Source: Verrucomicrobium sp. (GTDB lineage: Bacteria > Verrucomicrobiota > Verrucomicrobiia > Methylacidiphilales > UBA1321). From it: 64,000 nt of DNA. This document shows positions 1 through 9,441 of the stretch, one piece after another (position 1 is the stretch's first letter; the number at the start of each line of letters is the position of its first letter). A program made the position numbers and the translations under genes. The notes under the pieces are model-generated. The model was not told the origin of the DNA, searched no databases, and was given only the letters and a program-made list of their open reading frames with translations. The stretch spans positions 1 to 64,000 of the forward strand of contig JAFIGT010000031.1 of the NCBI GenBank assembly GCA_017849585.1, read 5' to 3'.

Positions 1-932
1 CGCGCATCCTGCGGCTGAGCCGTCGCGAGGGCTTTCGCTTCGATGGCGATATCCATCCCACCGCGACGTATCAATCCGAAACGCATCCCTTCCGGGGAGC
101 CCTGCACCATTTCGGCTACCAGTGGACCCCCGAGCGCCGCGAACGCAAGGCAAAGCATATCCTGGATCACCTCAAGCCCTACCTGCAAAAACCGCACCCG
201 TCCTTTGGCCGCTGGTGCCAGTATCTGACCGCGCTGAATTTAATCGGCGAGGAAAGCCACTTCCTCGAAACGTGGGAACAAGTGGCCCGCTATACGCCGG
301 AGGAACGGATTGCTTCCGAGTGCACCCCCTGCTGGCTGGAGAATAGTGTGAATTTTTTCCGACACTTCGCCTGCAAGGATGACTTCACCAGCGCGGCCTT
401 CTACGCCGATGAAATTCTCACCGCCTTCCCGCCCCATGCCGCCTCGCGCTTTTACCGGTTACAGGGCCGGGTGAAGGAACGGTGCTGGAAGGAAGTGCTG
501 ACCGAATCGAAACAACTACTCGAATTCCTAGCCCATGATCCGGGCGATAATAATCCCACGTGGGCCCCCCTTCAATGTCCCACGGCTCGCGCGTGGCAAT
601 GGCTGGCGGAGCAACAATTGGAGAATCCACGCGTGGCCAATCCCCCCGCCTGGCTGGTGGATCCAATCACCCTGCCCACGTTTCTCTTTGGCAATCGCGC
701 GCCCACCCTGCCGCCGGAGGCAAACGCCGAGGGAGCCGAGTTGCTGCAAGCGCTAATCGAGGCGGAGACGCTCGACCGCTGTCATTCCAGCGCCGCCACC
801 CTGCGCCAACTCAGCCGTTGCCTGCAACGCTGGCCGCACCTAAACTGGTTTCGCATGGGCCTCGATAAACTGGAGCACGGGGAATCCTTCCGACTGGAAA
901 CCCTGGCTCACCGTACCGTACACCTCGTCTAA
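1..932 (+). CDS. Family 2 glycosyltransferase with TPR-like C-terminus (5' truncated)
   Basis: Open from the window edge in the frame beginning at base 3 and ending with TAA at 930-932; about 309 residues are visible and the start lies outside. The first visible residues (RILRLSRREGFRFDGDIHPT) resemble the end of a GT-A catalytic domain in proteins that fuse a family 2 glycosyltransferase to TPR repeats. The remainder is helix-rich, with Trp/Leu/Ala-rich repeats typical of TPR tails. The catalytic DXD motif is not visible. The next gene starts 13 bases downstream, so the two are probably co-transcribed. The likely role is sugar transfer onto a surface glycan or protein, inferred from family resemblance and from the following genes. 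Confidence 0.6.
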   Translation, partial: RILRLSRREGFRFDGDIHPTATYQSETHPFRGALHHFGYQWTPERRERKAKHILDHLKPYLQKPHPSFGRWCQYLTALNLIGEESHFLETWEQVARYTPEERIASECTPCWLENSVNFFRHFACKDDFTSAAFYADEILTAFPPHAASRFYRLQGRVKERCWKEVLTESKQLLEFLAHDPGDNNPTWAPLQCPTARAWQWLAEQQLENPRVANPPAWLVDPITLPTFLFGNRAPTLPPEANAEGAELLQALIEAETLDRCHSSAATLRQLSRCLQRWPHLNWFRMGLDKLEHGESFRLETLAHRTVHLV

Positions 933-945
933 AATTGTCCTGATC

Positions 946-2262
946 ATGCCTGCCAAAAGCGTTCTCATTTTGTCCAACGACAGGTTTCTGCCCACTTCCA
1001 AAACCTCCGAAATGCTGGCCGCCGCCTGCCGACGTCTCGGCATTCCAGTCCTGGTACGCGACGGCGCGGACGCGCGCTATCTCGGCGCTCTGCTGGAGCA
1101 GGTGGATAACACCGCCTACACCGAGGAAGCGGCAGCGATTATCAAGACGAAGTTTCAGGGACTCATCCTAGCCTTTGAGGTGGATACGGTGTTGAGCCTC
1201 GACGTGCAGTGGCTCTTCGTGCCGGGCTTGTTCACGGAAAACCCGGAAATTCAAAACATCCACTCGCTCTGGTTCGATGACATGCGCAGTTGGGCGCGAG
1301 CCAATTACATGTTCGCCGGTTGCCGCGAGCAATTTCAGGATCATGTCCGCCATCCCAAGGTTTCCCACTACTTCTACGGCCGCGGACTCGCGGAAGAGGG
1401 AAAGCTGCTGGGCATGGAGTCGAGCCACCTCTCCTACCTCGCCGCGCCGCACGATTATCTGCAACTCAATCATCCCTGCGAGATTCGCGACAAAGTGGCC
1501 TTCATCGGCAATCCGGGCTTTCGCGAGCCACCACCCACCCTGCTGATGAACGCCATGCGCGATGGAGCGGAGATCGACGAATTGCGCAAGCTCAGCGGCG
1601 ACATTCTGGTTCACAGCCAGTTCACGAAAAAGGACGAGTGGCTGCGCGAAGAACCAACCGTGCAGGAATTTCTCCAGGTGGCAATCCAGGCGCGAGTGCA
1701 ATTCCCCTACCGCGCGGCGCTCGAAATCCTGCAACTCGCGGCGGAACATTACCCGAAGGCGTTCGACTATCTGAATCGTCGCGGAGAAATTCTCGATGCG
1801 ACGATGCTGGTGAAACTCGTGAACCGCTGCGATCGCCCGGCCGTGATTCTACGACTGTACCGACAGGGACTCGCCGACATCTACAGCAACGAACAGGAAT
1901 GGGTGCCGTACGAGGTGAAAGCGTTACCGTCAATCCTGATCCCGCAATTGCCGCGCTATTATCAAAAGTACGCGGTGCATCTCAACGCGGCGAATGCACT
2001 GCGCGATGCGACGGCCAATGAAAAACTTTTCGAGATTGCCGCGTGCGGTCGCGTCTCGCTCAATCTGCACTCCCCGGATGTCGCGGCCTGCTACGGACCG
2101 CAGGAAGTCGGACTAGCCAATTCCCTCGCAGAACTGGAGTCACAGGCGCGAGCACTCCTCTCCCACCCCGAACAGGCGATGGCCATGGGCAAACGCGCCC
2201 GGGTCCGCACCGCGCGAGAACATCTGTGGGAGCACCGACTGAAGGTGATTTTGGGCGCGTAG
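946..2262 (+). CDS. CgeB-like glycosyltransferase
   Basis: 438 residues. The C-terminal part has the pattern of the CgeB/glycosyltransferase family 1 group: LNAANALRDATANEKLFEIA followed by ACGRVSLNLHSPDV, then a stretch ending ALLSHPEQAMAMGKRARVRT and a terminal EHLWEHRLKVIL. Family members transfer sugars from nucleotide-sugar donors and are often found in spore-coat, flagellin-glycosylation or surface-polysaccharide loci. No signal peptide or membrane segment is apparent, so a cytoplasmic enzyme is expected. It lies 13 bases after a family 2 glycosyltransferase. Donor and acceptor cannot be read from the sequence. Confidence 0.65.
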   Translation: MPAKSVLILSNDRFLPTSKTSEMLAAACRRLGIPVLVRDGADARYLGALLEQVDNTAYTEEAAAIIKTKFQGLILAFEVDTVLSLDVQWLFVPGLFTENPEIQNIHSLWFDDMRSWARANYMFAGCREQFQDHVRHPKVSHYFYGRGLAEEGKLLGMESSHLSYLAAPHDYLQLNHPCEIRDKVAFIGNPGFREPPPTLLMNAMRDGAEIDELRKLSGDILVHSQFTKKDEWLREEPTVQEFLQVAIQARVQFPYRAALEILQLAAEHYPKAFDYLNRRGEILDATMLVKLVNRCDRPAVILRLYRQGLADIYSNEQEWVPYEVKALPSILIPQLPRYYQKYAVHLNAANALRDATANEKLFEIAACGRVSLNLHSPDVAACYGPQEVGLANSLAELESQARALLSHPEQAMAMGKRARVRTAREHLWEHRLKVILGA

Positions 2263-2511
2263 CCTGAATCATGTCGTCACCAAATTGAGTCGTGAACAAC
2301 TACTAGCGACCAACCACACTACGATCTTTTCACACAACCCGATGCAGCCATCACTTCATCGAGGCACGCGCCAGGGAAGGTCAGTGGAGAGACTGAATGG
2401 CCGAGGGTGATTTGACCTTAGCTCCTAACTCCCAACCAGATTAATCCGTCAATCCCTCGGCTGGAAGCTCCAGACTTGACCCCATCGGCATAATGCCAAA
2501 TCATGATGTGA
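2263..2511. other. Non-coding gap before the flippase gene
   Basis: 249 bases between the CgeB-like gene and the flippase gene. No convincing ORF is seen. A TTGACC hexamer is present but has no well-spaced -10 partner. The gap suggests the flippase starts a new transcription unit. Confidence 0.5.
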
Positions 2512-3918
2512 ATGTTGCGTCGATTAATCGCCCGAGCCAGTCAGACCGCTGTTGCTTGGAGCATTTTGGTCGCTGCATTACGCATCGCAGGCCTGATTGT
2601 TTGCATGCCTTTGACGGTTCGCTGCCTGTCCCCAGAGGAATTGGGACTATGGCAGCTCTTCATCGCCTACGCCGGGCTTTCCGCCTTTATTGACATTGGT
2701 TTTGGCCCCGCCTGCGAGCGGGCCGTCAGTTTCGCTTGGGGTGGCGCCAGTCAACTCAAAGCCTTGGGGCACGATCATTCCGAAAATGAACCAGCGAAGG
2801 AAAATCGCCCTCCTAATTATCAATTACTAGCCGACCTGATCCGCACCATCTCCGTTTATTATTGGATTTTAGCAGGAGGCACTTTGATTTTGGCCTGCTC
2901 CCTCTCTTTTCCAGAAATCTGGAAAAAAACCGAGGCTCTCAGCACGGCCAATCAACTACGCGCGGCGGGAGTTTTTTATATTGTCTCTCTCTCACTTGGC
3001 TGTGTCACCTATTATTGGAACCTCTGCCTCATGGGCATCAATGGCGTGCGACAAGCCCAAATAACGATGCTCTGGGGGCTCGTTTGGAACTACTTGCTGC
3101 TTGCGGGCGGACTACTCCTCGGCTGGGGACTCTGGGCACCCGTACTAGGCCAAGTATCGATGATGGTATGGAACCGTTTTCAATCGAAACGCTATTTCCT
3201 CGCTCTGGCGGGTTCCACGTACAAGCTGGCCCACCGCTCAGCCCTTGCTCGCATGGAGATCATGATCACTCTTTGGCCCATCGCATGGAGAACAGGACTC
3301 ACCACCTTCGGCAGCTATTTTATCAATCAGGGTGTATTGATTGAAGCGTCCATGCTTGGCCTTGGATTGGCCGCCCTCGGCTCCTATGGCATTACCCGAC
3401 AAGCCGTCAGTGTCATCGCGCAACTCAGCTCGGCATGGATCAATGTCAAGGCGCCGCTCATTTACCAACTGCGAACGCAAAACCGATGTGATGAGATTTG
3501 GAATATCTTCCTTCCACGGCTTAAGCTGATGTGGCTGACATGGATCATTATCAGCCTGATTCTCCTATTCGCTGGCCCTTGGGTATTCACACAGATCGGG
3601 TCCAAGACTCCTTTACTTCCCAGTTCGATGATCGTCTTTCTCTGCATAATGGGAATTCTGGAGCTCAACCATCAAGCTTTCGCGATCTTGATTTATTCGG
3701 AAAATCAAAATCCATTTGCATGGCTAACTCTCGCCACGGCCGGATCGGTACTTCTATTGGGATACTTCTTAATCCCTTCACATCACGTTTGGGGACTTCT
3801 GCTGGCACAGGGAATCAGCTTGGCAGGTATTGCCAACTGGTGGATACCATGGCGCGCCCTCAGAGGTCTGAAATCAGGAATTGTCCCTCGACAAGGCCAC
3901 ACTGAAATCGCACGATAA
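2512..3918 (+). CDS. Polysaccharide flippase (Wzx-like, MOP superfamily)
   Basis: 468 residues with about 12 hydrophobic segments spread over the length. The N-terminus (about residues 15-65) has the typical arrangement of lipid-linked oligosaccharide flippases: a first helix, then LTVRCLSPEELGLWQLFIAY and a second helix containing FIDIGFGPACERA. Such proteins move undecaprenyl-linked glycan units across the inner membrane. A hydrophilic insert at about residues 80-105 separates the second and third segments. It sits between glycosyltransferase and methyltransferase genes, which supports a polysaccharide or O-antigen role. The ATG at 2512 is used because it directly precedes the conserved N-terminus. 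The exact substrate is unknown. Confidence 0.75.
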   Translation: MLRRLIARASQTAVAWSILVAALRIAGLIVCMPLTVRCLSPEELGLWQLFIAYAGLSAFIDIGFGPACERAVSFAWGGASQLKALGHDHSENEPAKENRPPNYQLLADLIRTISVYYWILAGGTLILACSLSFPEIWKKTEALSTANQLRAAGVFYIVSLSLGCVTYYWNLCLMGINGVRQAQITMLWGLVWNYLLLAGGLLLGWGLWAPVLGQVSMMVWNRFQSKRYFLALAGSTYKLAHRSALARMEIMITLWPIAWRTGLTTFGSYFINQGVLIEASMLGLGLAALGSYGITRQAVSVIAQLSSAWINVKAPLIYQLRTQNRCDEIWNIFLPRLKLMWLTWIIISLILLFAGPWVFTQIGSKTPLLPSSMIVFLCIMGILELNHQAFAILIYSENQNPFAWLTLATAGSVLLLGYFLIPSHHVWGLLLAQGISLAGIANWWIPWRALRGLKSGIVPRQGHTEIAR

Positions 3919-3941
3919 AAGAAAATCGCCTCTATACTGAC

Positions 3942-4808
3942 ATGTTCAAGAACCTTTTATTTTTTTTCGTTGAGCGATTTCGCGCCATTAATCATTATCA
4001 CCTGCCCTCCATTTTTTTCCGTGTGCCCAATCGCTTTGGAAAACCTATGTCTTACCGGATGGTGGAAGTGTTACCCAAAATCCGTATGCGGCTTAATCTG
4101 GCGGATCAATTACAGTATACCGTCTTTGTTAACCCAGCCTTCTATGAGCCTGAAACGCAACGTGCGCTCATTGCCCAAGCCAAACTTTGTCCCACCCTCC
4201 TTCTGGATGTGGGCGCCAACGTTGGCTTCATGAGCATGGCTGTTGTCCATAGTGCACCCAATACCCATGTTTGGGCTTTTGAACCGAACCCCAATTTGGT
4301 ATCCCAGATCAACGACTCGATTCAAGCCAGCTATCTTCATCACTTCCAAGCTTTCGGAATGGGAGTGGGTGAACATCCCGGAGAATTGGAACTCTTGACT
4401 CACCCCGACAATGCTGGGTGGTCGTCTTTTAATCTCGCTCCTTCCGAGCGCGATTTGAGCATTTGGAAAAAGATCAAAGTTCCCGTCTGCGTCTTTGATG
4501 AAATCGCCCGCCAAGCGCAACTCGATACTCTCCCAGTCGAGCAGATTATCATGAAATTGGATGTGGAAGGTCACGAGGTACACGCCCTTCGAGGAATGTC
4601 GGAGCTCCTTCGCAATCCAAAGCTAAAATTCATTACCTCTGAAATTTACGAAGATCGTTTGCGGGCTGCCAACTCCAGCTCTCAAGAACTCTTCGATCTT
4701 TTCATCCATGCAGGATTCAAGGCTTTTCTCGATCCAGATCTGCAACAGGCCATTACTGCGCCACTGCTTCAGAACCATCCTTGGAATGTTTACCTTAAGA
4801 GAGCGTAA
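3942..4808 (+). CDS. FkbM family SAM-dependent methyltransferase
   Basis: 288 residues. The SAM-binding motif LLLDVGANVGFMSMA lies near residues 87-101, followed by VWAFEPNP. The FkbM signature IIMKLDVEGHEVHALRGM lies near residues 203-220. FkbM proteins O-methylate sugars or other small acceptors and are frequent in surface-glycan clusters. The gene begins 23 bases after the flippase and the next glycosyltransferase begins 19 bases after its stop, so an operon is likely. The methylated residue cannot be predicted. Confidence 0.85.
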   Translation: MFKNLLFFFVERFRAINHYHLPSIFFRVPNRFGKPMSYRMVEVLPKIRMRLNLADQLQYTVFVNPAFYEPETQRALIAQAKLCPTLLLDVGANVGFMSMAVVHSAPNTHVWAFEPNPNLVSQINDSIQASYLHHFQAFGMGVGEHPGELELLTHPDNAGWSSFNLAPSERDLSIWKKIKVPVCVFDEIARQAQLDTLPVEQIIMKLDVEGHEVHALRGMSELLRNPKLKFITSEIYEDRLRAANSSSQELFDLFIHAGFKAFLDPDLQQAITAPLLQNHPWNVYLKRA

Positions 4809-4827
4809 TCCAAAAAAGCCCAACAAG

Positions 4828-5856
4828 ATGCGACTGCTTGCCATTAAGCTGGATCATATTGGAGATTTCGCACTCGCACTTCCAGCATTGAAGGCAGCGC
4901 ACTCGGCAGGAGCCGAAATTGACGTGGTGGTCTCTCCTTGGAATTTAGGCTGGAAGGATCTGGTGCCATGGATTCGACAGTGGAGACTTGGCGGTTTCAC
5001 CGGCTACCTACAGTCTACCAAAACTTTCCAGTACCGCCTCGAAGGTCTCTTGGCTCTCTCAGAGCTGGCCATTTCCTTACCCCTTGCAGGCTATGACGCG
5101 GCATTGGATCTCCGGACTGAAATTGACGATTGGCGCGGCAAGTTTATCTCTTGGCTGTCCAAGGCACCGATAAGAGTGGGCAGCGTAGGCAAGGGGTCCC
5201 TCTTTTTGACAGCAGAGCATGTACCTCAAATGGTGAAGCAGGAGGATCGTATTTGGGAACGGGTAGCTTCGGTAATAAAAATCTCCACTGATTTACCGGA
5301 CTCCATTATATCGGTCACGCGTCCAGAGTCCTTGACTCGACCGCCTCGTCTTCTGTTCCACCCCGGAAGTAATGCGATTGCTAAAAATTGGCCCTTATCA
5401 CATTGGACACGACTGGCGCAACTCCTGCCTGACTATCTTGCTCGAGAAACAGAGATTATCGTCGCCGGAGGTAATCGAGAAAAGCAAGAGGTGGATGCGA
5501 TTGCCTCAGCATTAGATAGCATTCCACACGCTGGGATGTTCCCTTCGAGCTTGAAAACTTTTGTTGAGTTGATTGCAAGCAGTGACTTACTGGTCGCCCT
5601 GGACAGCTCTCCTCCGCATTTGGCACGGCTCGTGGGCACTCCTACCATTACACTATTTTCCGGCACCGTGTCCCCGAGTCAATGGGCTGCAAAAGGAAAT
5701 AATACCGTCCTGCAATGTCCCGTGGCATGTGCCCCCTGTGGCCTACCGCTTTGCAAGCAACCCGTACATGAATGCATGGACAATCTCATGCCTGAACAGG
5801 TTCTACAGACCATTATTGCACGACTGCAAATCGTACGACCTCAGGCTTTGCGTTAA
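4828..5856 (+). CDS. Glycosyltransferase family 9 (heptosyltransferase-like)
   Basis: 342 residues from the ATG at 4828. An upstream ATG in frame at 4708 would overlap the FkbM gene by about 100 bases and add 40 unconserved residues, so it is rejected. The N-terminus MRLLAIKLDHIGDFALALPA is the classic start of ADP-heptose:LPS heptosyltransferase relatives. The C-terminal half has LLFHPGSNAIAKNWPLSHWT and later LVALDSSPPHLARLVGTPTI, where GT9 donor-binding and catalytic residues lie. A Cys-rich segment (CPVACAPCGLPLC) precedes the end, as in many GT9 proteins. The likely role is transfer of a heptose or other sugar in LPS core or capsule assembly. Confidence 0.8.
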   Translation: MRLLAIKLDHIGDFALALPALKAAHSAGAEIDVVVSPWNLGWKDLVPWIRQWRLGGFTGYLQSTKTFQYRLEGLLALSELAISLPLAGYDAALDLRTEIDDWRGKFISWLSKAPIRVGSVGKGSLFLTAEHVPQMVKQEDRIWERVASVIKISTDLPDSIISVTRPESLTRPPRLLFHPGSNAIAKNWPLSHWTRLAQLLPDYLARETEIIVAGGNREKQEVDAIASALDSIPHAGMFPSSLKTFVELIASSDLLVALDSSPPHLARLVGTPTITLFSGTVSPSQWAAKGNNTVLQCPVACAPCGLPLCKQPVHECMDNLMPEQVLQTIIARLQIVRPQALR

Positions 5857-5886
5857 GTTCGCGTGTTCTCAACCTACGCCCGTTGC

Positions 5887-7392
5887 TCATCCCCTGTTTT
5901 CCCTTTTACAAGGGTTTTCCTGCTCCAATGCGATTGCTTCGCGCCTTTGATCATCATGCAGGGTCTTGGCAAAAAGGCCCATTATGATCTCGGTACTGGG
6001 GTAGTAGCCGACAAAGTTACCAAGGATGATAAACATAAAGATGCCAAAGGAAGTAATGAAGGCGAATGCCGTCTGGTAATCACAAATCCCTTGTTTCCAA
6101 AGAAGGGGTAGGCTATCCGCCAAAAGAAACCGAAAGACATTCAGATAAAGCAACATTCCGATCAAACCCAGGCTAGACAAAACCGTCCAAAGGGCCGACT
6201 CAAATCGACCCGTCGCAATGGCCGTTTTCAGTGAATCCTGCATATCAGTCGATTCGAATAATTCCTTGGAGAAAGGTCGGATTCCGTTGCCAAAGAAAAA
6301 GGTAGCCATGGATTTCGTCCATTGCTGGAAACCCGCTTTTTGGAGTTCTGCATGCCATTCATCGCTAGCCCCGGTGGTCTCATTGATCCGAACCATATTT
6401 TTCTTCAGGAGAAAGCCCGACAGGGATCGTTGCACGCCGTCTGGAAAGTAATTAACGATTTCGGGATTGCTGTTCAATAGTAAGAACCCAGCCCCGAAGC
6501 TGACGACTAGCAAAATAATCAGGAGATACTTACGGGTTAAACAGGCCCAATAAATCGGCATCAGATAGAGGCTAAGGGTACCGAGCCGTCCCCCGCTCAT
6601 AAATACGAGGACGAAACAGAGAAGCAGGACTATAAAGTTGACTGTCCTGATGAAAAAACCTTTCTGGATGCAGAGATAGCAGAGGGTAATGCCAGCCAAG
6701 GCCGGACAGGCAGCCCTTAAATCCGCGATACCCGATCCGTCCACCGAGGCTCCTGCGGGAACATAATTGATGCCGGGAATATAGACAAACCCCGGAAAGA
6801 AATATGATCCTAAAACAAACAAGACTCGAAAGCAAAGCGCGCAATACATCAGGAAAAAGGCCGTGCGAATGTATTTGCTGTTGCCGAAAAAATAGTAGGT
6901 AAAAAAGAGGATCATCGGCCAGAATGCATTCATGTAGCTACGGGTGACATTGCCCGCACCACCCAGGCCGTTCATCTGGTTGTACAGCAAACTTCCGATC
7001 CAATGCAGCACGAGATAAGAAGCTAAGAAAAATACACTGGGGGGAGGATGGCTGCGACCAGGAATGGCTCCTTGCCACCGCGTGGCCAGCGCGAGTATCA
7101 AAGGGAATAGGCAGATCAAGAGCGCTATTTCATGGACGGGAACCTTGAACCCGAAATAAAATGTTCCTCCCAAGGAAAGGGCGGCCGGAAAGGGAACCCA
7201 CCAACGGTCACGCGCCACAAAGGCCCACGTGGCCACAACTATCAGACCGGCGATGATAATATCCATCTGCCAGCCCAAGGTGCAGGTGAAGTAGCCCAGC
7301 ACGGGAGCCGATGCAATGCCGAGAAAGGTCACCAGCCAAATGAAAACCCGTTGGTGGGTAACGCGATTGTAAAGGGTAGCCACTTCCCCCAC
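5887..7392 (-). CDS. O-antigen polymerase/ligase-like membrane protein
   Basis: 501 residues, beginning with GTG at 7392. It is strongly hydrophobic, with about 10-12 membrane segments and a large hydrophilic loop around residues 320-400 (from NYFPDGVQRSLSGFLLKKNM onward), followed by further membrane helices. This is the layout of the Wzy/WaaL superfamily, which polymerises O-units or ligates them to lipid A core. The motif GGRLGTLSLYLMPIYWA falls just before the loop. It is encoded opposite to the neighbouring polysaccharide genes and converges with the GT9 gene. Polymerase and ligase cannot be told apart by sequence inspection; an exopolysaccharide polymerase is also possible. Confidence 0.65.
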   Translation of the reverse strand: MGEVATLYNRVTHQRVFIWLVTFLGIASAPVLGYFTCTLGWQMDIIIAGLIVVATWAFVARDRWWVPFPAALSLGGTFYFGFKVPVHEIALLICLFPLILALATRWQGAIPGRSHPPPSVFFLASYLVLHWIGSLLYNQMNGLGGAGNVTRSYMNAFWPMILFFTYYFFGNSKYIRTAFFLMYCALCFRVLFVLGSYFFPGFVYIPGINYVPAGASVDGSGIADLRAACPALAGITLCYLCIQKGFFIRTVNFIVLLLCFVLVFMSGGRLGTLSLYLMPIYWACLTRKYLLIILLVVSFGAGFLLLNSNPEIVNYFPDGVQRSLSGFLLKKNMVRINETTGASDEWHAELQKAGFQQWTKSMATFFFGNGIRPFSKELFESTDMQDSLKTAIATGRFESALWTVLSSLGLIGMLLYLNVFRFLLADSLPLLWKQGICDYQTAFAFITSFGIFMFIILGNFVGYYPSTEIIMGLFAKTLHDDQRREAIALEQENPCKRENRG

Positions 7393-7484
7393 ATTAGCGT
7401 TTTAGGCTCCGTGAAGCAACCAGAACTGCCTCCTCTTTGCTCGTCGCTGTTGACCTCACTGCACGGGAGCCGTTTAATAAGGGG

Positions 7485-8549
7485 GTGGATCATTTTTATG
7501 TTTGCATCATGGCGGGTGGCAGCGGGGTACGCTTCTGGCCGTTGAGCCGCAAGTCGACGCCCAAGCACTTGCTGCGTCTTTTTTCGGATCACACGTTGGT
7601 CGAGGAGACGGTACGTCGAGTCGAAGCGGTGGTGCCGCGCGAACGTATTTTTGTACTCACCAACCCAGAACAACTGGAGGCCACCCGTGCGGCGGTTCCT
7701 TTTTTGCCGTCGGAGCAAATCGTCGCGGAACCGATCAGTCGCGATACCGCACCCGCCTGCGCCTTGGGCACCGCCCTGGTACGGTCGCGGGATCCGCAAG
7801 CCGTGGCGGCGTTCCTGCCAGCCGATCACGTGATCCGCGATACGGCCACCTTTGCGCGCCAGTTGCGCGAGGCCGCCACACTGGCCCAAGAACGCGAGGA
7901 TATTGTCATCTTCGGTATTGATCCCAAGTACCCGGCCACGAGTTTTGGTTATCTCCAACTCGGCGCCCAACTCTCTTATCCCACCGCACGAAGCGTCTTC
8001 TGCGCCGTCGATCATTTCGTGGAAAAACCGGATCTCGCCACGGCGGAGTCGTACCTCGCCAAAGGGAATTACCTCTGGAACGCGGGGATGTTTTTCTGGA
8101 AAAGCGAAGTCTTCCGCCGCGAAGCGCAAACCCATTGCCCGGCGCTTGCGCTGTTCATTGATCATTTTCCCACCGATAGCGCTGCGACGACGGCCTATAT
8201 CGCAGAGCAATTCCCCAAGCTGCCGAAAATTTCCATCGACTACGCGATCATGGAGAAGGCGACGAGCGTGATCGCTGGTCGCTCCGAGTTCGACTGGGAT
8301 GATGTCGGGAGTTGGACCGCACTGCCGAACCATCTCCCGCCTGACGATGGCGGCAACACGATTCGCGGGCCGGTCCTGTTGCACGAATCGACCAACAATA
8401 TTGTCTATGCGCAAAAGCGATTGATCGCTCTCTGCGGCGTGAAAGATCTCGTCGTCGTGGAAACCGAGGACGCCCTGCTCGTCTGCCATCGCGATGAAGC
8501 GCAAAATCTGAAAGCATTACACCAAAAACTTCCCGAACAACTCCGCTAA
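7485..8549 (+). CDS. manC: Mannose-1-phosphate guanylyltransferase
   Basis: About 354 residues from GTG at 7485. The frame is open from a TTG at 7437, but the family begins about eight residues before the nucleotide-binding loop, which fits the GTG. The signature is MAGGSGVRFWPLSRKSTPKH, followed by pyrophosphorylase features: SRDTAPACALGTAL, FLPADHVI, FVEKPD, NYLWNAGMFFWKSE and FDWDDVGSW. It makes GDP-mannose from mannose-1-phosphate and GTP for polysaccharide synthesis. The C-terminal phosphomannose isomerase domain of long bifunctional homologues is absent. It is divergent from the polymerase/ligase gene and followed 12 bases later by nadC. Confidence 0.85.
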   Translation: MDHFYVCIMAGGSGVRFWPLSRKSTPKHLLRLFSDHTLVEETVRRVEAVVPRERIFVLTNPEQLEATRAAVPFLPSEQIVAEPISRDTAPACALGTALVRSRDPQAVAAFLPADHVIRDTATFARQLREAATLAQEREDIVIFGIDPKYPATSFGYLQLGAQLSYPTARSVFCAVDHFVEKPDLATAESYLAKGNYLWNAGMFFWKSEVFRREAQTHCPALALFIDHFPTDSAATTAYIAEQFPKLPKISIDYAIMEKATSVIAGRSEFDWDDVGSWTALPNHLPPDDGGNTIRGPVLLHESTNNIVYAQKRLIALCGVKDLVVVETEDALLVCHRDEAQNLKALHQKLPEQLR

Positions 8550-8561
8550 ATTTTGATCGTT

Positions 8562-9416
8562 ATGCCTGCCCCCACACCTCCCTCCTCTGCCGTGATTCGC
8601 GAAGCCGCCGCCCGCGCCCTGGGTGAAGATCGCGGCCCCGCCGATATCACCAGTCTCGCCGCCGTTCCGGCGGACGCGCAAAGCACCGCGCGCATTGTCA
8701 CGCGCCAAGCGTGCGTCCTCGCGGGACTCCCCGTGGCCCAAGCCGTTTTTTTGGAGGAAGACGCCTCGCTGAAAATCACGACGCACGCGCAGGATGGCGA
8801 TACACTGAAACCGGGCGATGTGGCGTTCGAAATTTCCGGTTCCGCCCGCAGCCTGCTCACGGCCGAACGCACCGCGCTCAATTTCCTGCAGCAACTTTCC
8901 GCCGTGGCCACGCGCACGCGGCAGTTCGTAGACGCCGTGGCCGGTACGAAAGCGAAGATTCTCGATACGCGCAAAACCATCCCCGGCCTGCGGGCGTTGC
9001 AGAAATACGCCGTGCTCTGCGGCGGCGGCCAGAATCACCGCATGGGTCTCTACGACATGTTCCTGCTGAAGGATAATCACCTCGCGCTCATGGGAGCTCC
9101 GGGCAATTGGGGCAAAGCCATCGCGGCAGCCCGCGCCTTGGAACCTTCCGCTAAAGTCGAGGTGGAAGCCGATACACTCGACCAAGTCCGCGCCATTGCG
9201 CCGCTCGGCGTCGACATCATCCTGCTGGATAACATGTCGCTCGATGAAATGCGCAGCGCCGTCGACATCATCGCCGGTCGCGCGTTGTCCGAGGCATCCG
9301 GCAACATGAGCCTCGAACGGGTTCGCGCCGTGGCCGAAACCGGCGTGGATTTCATCTCCGTCGGCGCGCTCACCCACACGATCACGTCCATCGACCTCTC
9401 ACTCGAAATCGTGTGA
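8562..9416 (+). CDS. nadC: Nicotinate-nucleotide pyrophosphorylase (carboxylating)
   Basis: 284 residues from the ATG at 8562. It converts quinolinate and PRPP to nicotinate mononucleotide, CO2 and PPi in NAD synthesis. Diagnostic segments are LGEDRGPADITS at the N-terminus, SLLTAERTALNFLQQLSAVA, TKAKILDTRKTIPGLRALQK (with the PRPP/quinolinate-binding Arg and Lys), GGGQNHRMGLYDMFLLKDNH and the C-terminal VDFISVGALTHT. Length is normal. It follows manC by 12 bases although the pathways differ. It converges with valS, leaving only 25 bases between the two stop codons. Confidence 0.95.
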   Translation: MPAPTPPSSAVIREAAARALGEDRGPADITSLAAVPADAQSTARIVTRQACVLAGLPVAQAVFLEEDASLKITTHAQDGDTLKPGDVAFEISGSARSLLTAERTALNFLQQLSAVATRTRQFVDAVAGTKAKILDTRKTIPGLRALQKYAVLCGGGQNHRMGLYDMFLLKDNHLALMGAPGNWGKAIAAARALEPSAKVEVEADTLDQVRAIAPLGVDIILLDNMSLDEMRSAVDIIAGRALSEASGNMSLERVRAVAETGVDFISVGALTHTITSIDLSLEIV

Positions 9417-9441
9417 GAGGCTCGACAGAACGCGACTCGTC

